A DNA stretch of 8,881 bases, taken from assembly GCA_030638765.1 (NCBI GenBank), contig DAOWDZ010000261.1:1-8881 (forward strand), in the 5' to 3' direction. Below the pieces are notes generated by a model that made no database searches, was not told the DNA's origin, and was given only the letters and a program-made list of their open reading frames with translations. The position numbers and the translations under genes were made by a program. This DNA is from Desulfocapsa sp. (GTDB lineage: Bacteria; Desulfobacterota; Desulfobulbia; Desulfobulbales; Desulfocapsaceae). Shown piece after piece: positions 1 to 5,836 of the stretch. Every line of letters begins with the position of its first letter. Position 1 is the first letter of the stretch.

Positions 1-31
1 AACGGGTTAACCCAAGATGAGTTAACCCGTT
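1..31 (-). terminator. Perfect inverted repeat downstream of tRNA-Pro, candidate terminator
   Basis: Positions 1-11 (AACGGGTTAAC) and 21-31 (GTTAACCCGTT) are perfect reverse complements with a 9-nt loop. On the minus strand this hairpin begins 8 bases after the CCA end of tRNA-Pro, where a transcription terminator is expected. The T-tract that would confirm it would lie beyond the window edge, so the assignment is an inference. An operator for a neighbouring gene outside the window is the alternative. Confidence 0.5.
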
Positions 32-39
32 GAAATTAC

Positions 40-116
40 TGGTCGGAACGAGAGGATTTGAACCTCCGACCACTTGTCCCCCAGACAAGTGCGCTACCAG
101 GCTGCGCTACGTTCCG
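40..116 (-). tRNA. tRNA-Pro, anticodon GGG
   Basis: A complete 77-nt tRNA can be folded by eye on the minus strand. It has a 7-bp acceptor stem (CGGAACG/CGTTCCG), a D arm with GCGC/GCGC, and a perfect anticodon stem CTTGT/ACAAG around loop CTGGGGG, giving anticodon GGG. The T arm has loop TTCAAAT, the discriminator is A, and CCA is encoded. The C1:G72 pair is typical of bacterial tRNA-Pro. The GGG anticodon reads CCC and CCU codons. The gene follows the MerR gene by 61 bp and has its own promoter. A tRNA-Pro after ihfA and merR is also known in other proteobacteria, such as Pseudomonas. Confidence 0.97.
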
Positions 117-128
117 AAAATTTGGTAC

Positions 129-157
129 TTTTTACCACGGAGTAGATATGTTGTCAA
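129..157 (-). promoter_or_regulatory. Sigma70-type promoter of tRNA-Pro
   Basis: On the minus strand a perfect -35 box TTGACA (152-157) is followed by a 17-bp spacer and a -10 box TAAAAA (129-134, four of six consensus bases). Transcription would start near 121-123, only a few bases before the mature 5' end at 116, as expected for a tRNA gene. The promoter sits in the 61-bp gap after the MerR gene, so tRNA-Pro is probably transcribed independently as well as by read-through. Confidence 0.65.
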
Positions 158-177
158 TAAATGCTCTATGATAAAGG

Positions 178-531
178 CTAATGAAACTTTTTTGCTAATA
201 AAATATTTTTCAAAATCAAAAGTTCTTTTTTGATTGTTCTAAGACGTCCTGTTGAATCTGTACCATCGGCAATTACTGGTAACTGATTCTGATTTTGAAG
301 AAACTTTTTTGCTCCTGATAATGTAAAACCTTGTTCATGAAGAAGCGTTTTAATTAAGAGGATAACCTTTACATCATCACGCCTATAAAGACGTTGGTTT
401 GAATTTGCACGTTTTGGTTGGATCTCTTTAAATTCGCTTTCCCAATATCTGAGAACATGTGGAGCTACACAGGCCAACTTACTGACCTCACCGATTTTAA
501 AATAGAGCTTATCAGGTATATCAGGGCTCAT
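178..531 (-). CDS. MerR-family transcriptional regulator, small conserved neighbour of ihfA
   Basis: This 117-aa protein has an N-terminal MerR-type winged helix-turn-helix. The recognition region is at residues 11-34 (FKIGEVSKLACVAPHVLRYW), the wing follows with RLYRRDDV at 47-54, and a helix with HEQGFTLSGAKKFL at 65-78 resembles the start of the MerR dimerisation helix. The C-terminal tail is short and lysine/leucine-rich, with no cysteine metal site or recognisable ligand domain, so its signal is unknown. ATG at 531 is the first possible start after an in-frame TAG, and no good Shine-Dalgarno is visible. It lies 28 bp after ihfA and is probably in the same transcript. A MerR protein in this position is conserved in several proteobacteria, but I know of no established target. 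Confidence 0.9.
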   Translation of the reverse strand: MSPDIPDKLYFKIGEVSKLACVAPHVLRYWESEFKEIQPKRANSNQRLYRRDDVKVILLIKTLLHEQGFTLSGAKKFLQNQNQLPVIADGTDSTGRLRTIKKELLILKNILLAKKFH

Positions 532-559
532 TAAGGTATCGATACTCTACTTGATTAAA

Positions 560-850
560 TTATTCGTTGACTTGTTCCCGCATTTTCTTACTGGGTCGAA
601 AAGAAATCATTTGGCGTTGTTTGATCGTAATAGTCTCACCTGTGCGTGGATTGCGGCCACGACGGGGTTGTTTGTCTCGTACATTGAAGGTTCCAAAATG
701 AACAAATTTAATGGACTCACCTTCGAGTAATCTGTCTTTCATTCTATCGAGGAAGGTGTCGATTAATTCTGAGCATGTACTTTGAGAGTATCCAAGTTGG
801 GTAGTAAGTGCTTCAGCCAATTCTTTTCGTGTAAGATTACCTTTATTCAT
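560..850 (-). CDS. ihfA: Integration host factor subunit alpha
   Basis: This is a 96-aa HU/IHF-fold DNA-bending protein; the E. coli subunit has 99 residues. IHF-alpha normally pairs with IHF-beta and bends DNA sharply in recombination, replication and transcription. The DNA-binding beta arm is visible as GRNPRTGE (residues 65-72), with the intercalating proline at 68. It is preceded by KFVHFGTFNVRDK and followed by FRPSKKMRE. I chose ATG at 850 over the upstream ATG at 874 because GAGAAGG lies 5 bases before it, whereas the upstream codon has no ribosome site and would overlap pheT. The start lies one base after the pheT stop, suggesting translational coupling. The pheST-ihfA order supports the alpha assignment over beta or HU. 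Confidence 0.93.
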   Translation of the reverse strand: MNKGNLTRKELAEALTTQLGYSQSTCSELIDTFLDRMKDRLLEGESIKFVHFGTFNVRDKQPRRGRNPRTGETITIKQRQMISFRPSKKMREQVNE

Positions 851-851
851 T

Positions 852-3293
852 TCAACCTTCTCTGAGACTTCCATTGAATTTAGAAGTCAGTGTATTAATA
901 ATTTTTGTATGTGATTTATTTACATTCTTCTCTGTTAACGTTTTTGTTGGAGAACGATACGTAACAGATATTGCAACACTCTTCATTCCATCCTCAAGGG
1001 GATTTCCTTGGTAAATGTCGAAGATTTCGCAATGTTCTATGAATTTTTCTTTACTTGATTGGACGGTATCAAGCAGGTCGCCTGCTCTGACAGAGGTAGG
1101 TACAAGTAATGCTATATCTCTTTTTACTGCCGGGAAAACAGGAAGTGAAGTAAATTTTTTAGTTGCTCCTTTCAGGGCTGTAATCATCTCAAAGTCGAGA
1201 TCGATAAAAAACACATCCTGTTTAATTCCAAATTGCTTGGATACTTCAGGCAGTAGCCTTGCTATTTGTCCAACAATACCTTTATTGGACCTGACGATCA
1301 AGCATTGTGTAGGATCGGCGAATAGCTCTCTTTCGCCTTCCTCGGGAACGAGAAAATCGACAACATTCTCGTCGACTCCGTGAAGTCGGAGTGTTTCAAA
1401 GAGAATTTCAGTTATTCCTTTTGCATCGAAGATATCAACTTTTTCATCAGCAACATACAGTAATGAGGCCTCTCCAGCGCGCTTACCTGATAGGAGGCAG
1501 GTTACTTTTTCCTTTTCAATAGGTTGTTCATTGTCACCTTGAGGAATGAAAACTTTTCCAAATTCAAAAAGTTTTATGGAATTTTTCTGAAAATTGATAT
1601 TACGTTTCAGATTTTCAAGGAGCCCGGGAAGAAGCATGGTCCGCATGACTGATTGTTCTTCACTCAGGGGGTTGAGTATTTTAACCAGTGATCGTCTAGG
1701 GTCATTTTCATCTAGCTGCATCATGTTGAGATGTTTTTCGGTCACAAAGCTGTAGTTAATTGCTTCGTAGAAACCCATATCAGCAAGAAGAGTTGAAACT
1801 TGCCCTCGCAGTTGTCTGTCTATTTTTTTCTCAGGATAGCTGAGACTGACCTTGGGTAAACTTGTGGGGATATTGTTATATCCAATAAGGCGTGCAACCT
1901 CTTCAACAAGGTCAGCTTCGCGAGTGATATCTATACGAAATGTTGGTGGGTTAACCCATAGCGTGTTGTCATCCTTTGGTTTACATCGTATTCCTATGGA
2001 CTGCAGGACTTCGGCGATTTTATCGTAGTCGAGTTTGATACCAAGGAGTTCTGATGTTCTTGAAATTCTGAGTTTTTGAGAATTTAATGGACGAACACCA
2101 CCATAGTAATCAACTCCACCCTCAGCTGCCTCACCACCAGCAATTTCACAAAAGAGAGATACTGCCCGTTCCATGGCTGTAACACAACCGCCTGGATCAA
2201 CACCACGCTCAAAACGGTAGGATGCTTCCGTTGCAAGTTTCAGTCTTCTGGCAGTACGACGAACAGAGATTGCGTCAAAACAGGCACTTTCGAGAAGTAT
2301 TGATGTCGTCGAATCACTTACTTCTGAATTCATCCCACCCATGACTCCAGCAATTGCGATTGGTTCTTTGGCATCACAGATCATAAGCATATCTGTTTCT
2401 AATGTGCGTTTTTCACCATCAAGAGTAGTAAATGTTTTTTCCTGATTTTTAGGGTGACGAACAATAATTTGTTTTCCGGAAATTTTATCGTAATCAAAGG
2501 CATGTAGAGGCTGTCCATATTCCATCATTACAAGATTGGTGATATCAACAACGTTGTTAATCGGACGCATACCGATGGAGAGAAGTCGTTTTCTTAACCA
2601 CCAGGGGGATGGAGCAATGGTGATGTTTTTGATGAGTTTTGCGGAATAACGAGGACTGTAGTCAGAGCTTTCAATATCGACAGAGAAGTTGTCGTTGCTA
2701 TGCTCAAGCGTCGCTGATTCAATTGGAAGTCTGAGGGGATTTCGTGTGATTCCTGCGACTTCTCTTGCGATACCAATTACGGAGGCACAATCTGGTCGGT
2801 TAGGGGTAAGATCAACCTCAACAAGAAGATCGTCCAGTCCTAAAACTTCAAGTAAAGGGAGGCCGTCTTTTGTGTCTGCTGGTAATTCAAGGATTCCGTC
2901 GTGAGATTCACTTAAACCTAATTCTTTTTCGGAACAGAGCATACCAAAAGATTTAATACCACGAACCTTAGATGCTTTAATCTTGGTTCCATCTGGCATT
3001 ATAGTGCCAACAGGGGCTATGGCAGTTATGAGATCTTTTCGGGCATTTGGTGCTCCGCAAACTATGGTGAAAGTTTCATCACCAACTGCGACTTCACATA
3101 GGTGGAGCTTGTCAGCATTTGGATGTTGTTCAACAGAAATTATTTTGGCAGATTTTAAGGGCTGCAGCTCTGGAAACAGGGGAGTGACACTGTCAACTTC
3201 AAGACCTAGCATGGTCAGGTGTTCTGCAAGTATTTCCGGACTTAGGTCACCGGTGTCAACGTATTCTTTTAACCAATCAAGGGTAAACTTCAT
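852..3293 (-). CDS. pheT: Phenylalanine--tRNA ligase beta subunit
   Basis: This 813-aa large subunit of the cytosolic alpha2-beta2 enzyme charges tRNA-Phe and edits mischarged Tyr-tRNA-Phe. The domains follow the bacterial order. The EMAP-like tRNA-binding domain spans about 40-150 (HPNADKL at 58-64). The B3/4 editing domain spans about 215-390, with NNVVDITN, GQPLHAFD and YRFERGVDP (359-367). The B5 domain spans about 405-476, ending with DITREADLVEEVARLIGY. The catalytic-like core runs about 490-700, and a C-terminal FDX-ACB anticodon-binding domain covers about 717-811. Length is normal for the family (about 795-810). It starts 38 bp after pheS and the Shine-Dalgarno is weak. Its stop codon is one base before ihfA. 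Confidence 0.98.
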   Translation of the reverse strand: MKFTLDWLKEYVDTGDLSPEILAEHLTMLGLEVDSVTPLFPELQPLKSAKIISVEQHPNADKLHLCEVAVGDETFTIVCGAPNARKDLITAIAPVGTIMPDGTKIKASKVRGIKSFGMLCSEKELGLSESHDGILELPADTKDGLPLLEVLGLDDLLVEVDLTPNRPDCASVIGIAREVAGITRNPLRLPIESATLEHSNDNFSVDIESSDYSPRYSAKLIKNITIAPSPWWLRKRLLSIGMRPINNVVDITNLVMMEYGQPLHAFDYDKISGKQIIVRHPKNQEKTFTTLDGEKRTLETDMLMICDAKEPIAIAGVMGGMNSEVSDSTTSILLESACFDAISVRRTARRLKLATEASYRFERGVDPGGCVTAMERAVSLFCEIAGGEAAEGGVDYYGGVRPLNSQKLRISRTSELLGIKLDYDKIAEVLQSIGIRCKPKDDNTLWVNPPTFRIDITREADLVEEVARLIGYNNIPTSLPKVSLSYPEKKIDRQLRGQVSTLLADMGFYEAINYSFVTEKHLNMMQLDENDPRRSLVKILNPLSEEQSVMRTMLLPGLLENLKRNINFQKNSIKLFEFGKVFIPQGDNEQPIEKEKVTCLLSGKRAGEASLLYVADEKVDIFDAKGITEILFETLRLHGVDENVVDFLVPEEGERELFADPTQCLIVRSNKGIVGQIARLLPEVSKQFGIKQDVFFIDLDFEMITALKGATKKFTSLPVFPAVKRDIALLVPTSVRAGDLLDTVQSSKEKFIEHCEIFDIYQGNPLEDGMKSVAISVTYRSPTKTLTEKNVNKSHTKIINTLTSKFNGSLREG

Positions 3294-3331
3294 GAGGGAT
3301 CTCTACTTAATAAACCAGATTTGTAAAGGCT

Positions 3332-4348
3332 TTAAAATTGGGAGAGAAAACGAAGATCGTTTTCGTAATAGAGACGAATATCGTCTATTCCGTATTTAAG
3401 CATTGCGATTCGTTCAATACCAAGGCCGAAGGCAAATCCACTATATACTTCAGGGTTATAGCCTACCATCTTAAAAACTTCTGGATCTATCATGCCGGCA
3501 CCAAGGATTTCTAACCATCCGGTTTTTTTACAAACTCGACAGCCTTTTCCATCACAAATAACACAGGCAATATCAACTTCAGCACTGGGCTCAGTAAAGG
3601 GAAAAAAGCTTGGACGAAAACGAAGTTCAAGGTCTTTATCAAACATTTTTTGGGTAAAGACTGTCAGAACACCTTTAAGATCCGCAAAGGATACATCACG
3701 ATCAACCAGAAAACCTTCGACCTGATGAAACATAGGGGTGTGAGTAATGTCTGAGTCACAGCGATATACCTTGCCGGGTGCAATTACCCGAAGTGGTGGT
3801 TGCTGTGTTTCCATAATCCTTGCCTGCATGGGAGAGGTATGTGTTCTTAGCAGGATTGAATCACTCACATAGAAGGTATCGTGCATATCACGAGCCGGAT
3901 GATGGGCGGGGATATTAAGTGCTTCAAAATTATAATGATCATGTTCTACATCAGGGCCTTCAGCAACTGAAAAGCCGAGGCTTTCAAAGATGGAACAGAC
4001 TTCATTCATGATCTGTGTAACAGGATGCAGTTTACCGATTTCCGGTCTGCGTCCAGGCAGGGTGAGGTCGATGGAGTCATTTTGAGCGGACGAGCCAATA
4101 TCATTTGTTAATAAAGCACGCTGTTTGTCAGCATAGAGTGCTTCTATTTCTTTTTTAACACTATTGGCAAGCTGTCCGAGGCGCGGTTTGTCTTCTTTGG
4201 GGACAGAACCAAGGCCTTTCATAATGGCTGAAAACTGACCTTTTCTACCGAGGAACCGGATGCGAAAACCTTCCAGGTGGTCGCTGGTTTCAATTGCAGA
4301 TAAGGCTTCCGTAGCCTGGTTTTTGAGATTGGTGATTTCTTGCTGCAT
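3332..4348 (-). CDS. pheS: Phenylalanine--tRNA ligase alpha subunit
   Basis: This 338-aa catalytic subunit of the class II Phe-tRNA synthetase partners with PheT. An N-terminal coiled coil for tRNA contact covers about residues 1-85. Motif 1 lies around HPVTQIMNEVCSIFESLGF (108-126), motif 2 around GKVYRCDSDITHTPMFHQVEG (192-212), and motif 3 in GFAFGLGIERIAML (304-317). FRPSFFPFTEPSAEVD (245-260) belongs to the active site. A C-x2-C-x4-C-x2-C insertion (Cys 262, 265, 270, 273) occurs in many bacterial PheS proteins and may bind zinc. ATG at 4348 fits the family N-terminus, although only a weak ribosome site (AAAGATAG) is seen. It follows rplT after a 135-nt spacer containing a strong hairpin. 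Confidence 0.98.
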   Translation of the reverse strand: MQQEITNLKNQATEALSAIETSDHLEGFRIRFLGRKGQFSAIMKGLGSVPKEDKPRLGQLANSVKKEIEALYADKQRALLTNDIGSSAQNDSIDLTLPGRRPEIGKLHPVTQIMNEVCSIFESLGFSVAEGPDVEHDHYNFEALNIPAHHPARDMHDTFYVSDSILLRTHTSPMQARIMETQQPPLRVIAPGKVYRCDSDITHTPMFHQVEGFLVDRDVSFADLKGVLTVFTQKMFDKDLELRFRPSFFPFTEPSAEVDIACVICDGKGCRVCKKTGWLEILGAGMIDPEVFKMVGYNPEVYSGFAFGLGIERIAMLKYGIDDIRLYYENDLRFLSQF

Positions 4349-4385
4349 GATCTATCTTTATAGAAAAGTACTCGTTAAAACAGTA

Positions 4386-4414
4386 TGCCGGTTCCAATAA
4401 AATTGAAACCGGCA
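4386..4414 (-). promoter_or_regulatory. Hairpin in the pheS leader, candidate attenuator
   Basis: A 13-bp stem with one G.U wobble on the minus strand (arms 4386-4398 and 4402-4414, core GCCGGTT/AACCGGC) closes a 3-nt loop. It lies 37 bp before the pheS start. A loose TACTGTTTT follows, so it is at best an imperfect intrinsic terminator. In E. coli the same rplT-pheS spacer holds the pheM leader peptide and attenuator. Here I find no credible Phe-rich leader peptide, so function is inferred from position and stem strength only. Confidence 0.5.
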
Positions 4415-4417
4415 CAA

Positions 4418-4431
4418 TGTAGATATCTACA
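4418..4431. repeat. 14-bp perfect palindrome in the rplT-pheS spacer
   Basis: TGTAGATATCTACA reads the same on both strands and lies just 3 bp from the pheS leader hairpin, on its upstream side in the direction of transcription. It could be a protein-binding operator or part of an alternative RNA fold, for example GGTATC pairing with GATATC further upstream. No regulator can be assigned. Confidence 0.5.
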
Positions 4432-4483
4432 CGATACCACTAGGCGTTAATCCAGTGTGTATGACGTTTAAGAAGATATTAGC

Positions 4484-4840
4484 TTAGGCGTTTGCCGTTT
4501 TGGCAAGGTCAACAACCTTGGCAAAGGCTGGAGCATCAAGAATGGCCATGTTAGCCAGAACTTTACGATCCAAATCGATGTTAGCCTTTTTCAAACCGTT
4601 GATGAAACGGGAGTAGTTCATTCCGTTCATTTTTACACCAGCACTTATGCGAGTGATCCAGAGACGGCGAAAATCACGTTTTTTATTACGTCTGTCACGA
4701 TAAGCATATCCGAGTGCCTTATCAACGGCCTCGGTAGCTGTACGATAAAGACGGGATTTTCCACCTCTGTAGCCCTTTGCAAGTTTCAGGACTCTATTTC
4801 TTCTTCTACGGGCTTTAAAGCCTCTGGTAACGCGTGGCAT
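4484..4840 (-). CDS. rplT: 50S ribosomal protein L20 (bL20)
   Basis: This 118-aa, very basic protein binds 23S rRNA early in assembly of the large subunit. The N-terminal extension (residues 1-60) is rich in Arg and Lys, including [19 protein letters not shown] and [19 protein letters not shown]. The globular part follows with [20 protein letters not shown] and ends with [15 protein letters not shown]. Length matches the family (E. coli 118). The ribosome site AAAGGAG lies 7 bases before the ATG. In E. coli and Bacillus, L20 represses its own operon by binding the mRNA leader, and a small hairpin lies just ahead of this ribosome site. It follows rpmI after 78 bp. Confidence 0.98.
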   Translation of the reverse strand: MPRVTRGFKARRRRNRVLKLAKGYRGGKSRLYRTATEAVDKALGYAYRDRRNKKRDFRRLWITRISAGVKMNGMNYSRFINGLKKANIDLDRKVLANMAILDAPAFAKVVDLAKTANA

Positions 4841-4859
4841 CTTAATACTCCTTTAAAGT

Positions 4860-4880
4860 CAGAGGGGTAAATTTCCTCTG
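4860..4880 (-). promoter_or_regulatory. Small stem-loop just upstream of the rplT ribosome-binding site
   Basis: CAGAGG (4860-4865) and CCTCTG (4875-4880) form a perfect 6-bp stem with a 9-nt loop, ending 5 bases before the AAAGGAG of rplT. The position would suit translational control by L20, but I see no match to a defined L20 leader consensus. This is an inference from position only. Confidence 0.3.
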
Positions 4881-4918
4881 GTATTTGCAAAACTTAAATA
4901 TCCGGGTCGTTGAAAGGC

Positions 4919-5116
4919 CTACATGTAGGGAAGGATCTTTCTGATTGTTGAAGCATTTGACGGATCAACAAGACCGGATTTACGTAAGTTACGTTTTCTT
5001 TTTGTGGATTTCTTGGTCAGGATATGGCTGGTGAAAGCCTTGGAACGTTTGATTTTTCCAGAACCGGTCTTTGAGAAACGCTTTGCTGCGCCTCTTTTTG
5101 TTTTCATCTTAGGCAT
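4919..5116 (-). CDS. rpmI: 50S ribosomal protein L35 (bL35)
   Basis: This 65-aa basic protein is the full family length. The N-terminus [20 protein letters not shown] and the central [16 protein letters not shown] are the L35 signature, and the end is RKILPYM. It is a small component of the large ribosomal subunit. AAGGAG lies 8 bases before the ATG. It sits between infC and rplT, the universal bacterial arrangement, and is 77 bp downstream of infC. The three genes are almost certainly co-transcribed. Confidence 0.98.
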   Translation of the reverse strand: MPKMKTKRGAAKRFSKTGSGKIKRSKAFTSHILTKKSTKRKRNLRKSGLVDPSNASTIRKILPYM

Positions 5117-5193
5117 TGTATTAACTCCTTATCCTATAACAGGGAATTCACTTTATGTATGTGATTTATTAAAGATCTTTATTTAAACTGTAA

Positions 5194-5739
5194 TCAGTTC
5201 TTGGGGCCGACAAACATAACCATCTGCCTACCTTCCATTTTGGGAGATTGCAGGATGATAGCGTCGTCCTCAAGTGATGCTGCTATTTTATTCATAGCTT
5301 CAAGGCCGACGGTCTGGCAGTAGACAATTTCACGTCCTCGAAAGCGCATGGTAAGTTTTACTTTGTTTTTCTGACCAAGAAATTTTTTCACATGTTTTAT
5401 CTTGAAATTCAAGTCATGTTCTTCAGTCTTTGGTCTGAATTTGATCTCTTTAGTCTCAACAGTGGTCTGTTTTTTCTTGGCGTCCTGTATCTTTTTTGCC
5501 TGTTCATATCTGAACTTATCATAGTTCATGATCCGGCATACAGGTGGTTTTGCATTTGCTGAGATTTCTACGAGATCCAATCCTTCATCATAGGCTTTTT
5601 CAATGGCATCAGCCGCACTGAATATTCCTAGTTGGGACGCATCACTTCCAATGAGACGGACTTCAGGATGACGAATTGCTTCATTGGTTTTTACTTTTAC
5701 TTCACGTTGAACCGGGGCTCTTCTTCCTCGACGTTTAAT
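5194..5739 (-). CDS. infC: Translation initiation factor IF-3, ATT start codon
   Basis: IF3 binds the 30S subunit, blocks premature 50S joining and checks the start codon and initiator tRNA. The product is 181 aa (E. coli 180). The N-domain covers 1-80 (VKTNEAIRHPEVRLIGSD, then LDLVEISANAKPPVCRIMNY at 54-73). A lysine-rich linker spans about 80-95. The C-domain begins at TKEIKFRP and contains MRFRGRE (131-137) and MEGRQMVMFVGPK (168-180). No ATG, GTG or TTG lies in frame before residue 54. The reading frame extends upstream to an ATT at 5737-5739, preceded by TAGGAGGT at 6-base spacing. ATT is the classical infC start in E. coli, where IF3 discriminates against it and so regulates itself. Confidence 0.96.
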   Translation of the reverse strand: MKRRGRRAPVQREVKVKTNEAIRHPEVRLIGSDASQLGIFSAADAIEKAYDEGLDLVEISANAKPPVCRIMNYDKFRYEQAKKIQDAKKKQTTVETKEIKFRPKTEEHDLNFKIKHVKKFLGQKNKVKLTMRFRGREIVYCQTVGLEAMNKIAASLEDDAIILQSPKMEGRQMVMFVGPKN

Positions 5740-5745
5740 CGTACT

Positions 5746-5753
5746 ACCTCCTA
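5746..5753 (-). promoter_or_regulatory. Strong Shine-Dalgarno that fixes the ATT start of infC
   Basis: TAGGAGGT on the minus strand is a near-complete match to the 16S anti-Shine-Dalgarno and ends 6 bases before the ATT codon at 5737-5739. It is the strongest ribosome site in the window, which fits a need to offset a weak start codon. It excludes the TTG at 5580 as the true start. Confidence 0.85.
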
Positions 5754-5773
5754 AGCTAGGAATGACATATGAT

Positions 5774-5800
5774 CCCTTGAGTAACGATGAATTCCAAGGG
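5774..5800 (-). promoter_or_regulatory. Weak inverted repeat in the thrS-infC spacer
   Basis: CCCTTG (5774-5779) and CAAGGG (5795-5800) are perfect complements around a 15-nt loop, in the 97-bp spacer before infC. On the minus strand an AAGGG just upstream overlaps the stem and offers a competing partner for CCCTT. No T-tract follows. The element could be leader structure for the infC-rpmI-rplT mRNA, or chance. Confidence 0.25.
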
Positions 5801-5836
5801 GCCCTTTACTACTTTTAACAATACTATTTTTGTAAA

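Noticed and set aside
30..233. 67-codon plus-strand frame across tRNA-Pro
   Set aside because: Its start ([10 protein letters not shown]...) is the familiar false translation of the antisense of a tRNA, so it is not a gene.
851..874. Longer ihfA start at ATG 874
   Set aside because: No Shine-Dalgarno, overlap with pheT, and residues unlike the IHF-alpha N-terminus. ATG 850 has GAGAAGG at good spacing.
1015..1383. Plus-strand open frames inside pheT, pheS and thrS (for example 1015-1383, 2983-3399, 7064-7534)
   Set aside because: They are antisense to strongly conserved coding sequence, resemble no family and have no credible ribosome sites.
1947..1958. TGGGTTAACCCA palindrome resembling the repeat at 1-31
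   Set aside because: It lies inside a well-conserved part of pheT and encodes ordinary residues, so the shared 10-bp core is probably coincidence.
4373..4441. GTG-initiated leader peptide with three Phe codons in the rplT-pheS spacer
   Set aside because: No ribosome site, Phe codons not clustered, and two of them lie inside the hairpin itself, which does not fit an attenuation leader.
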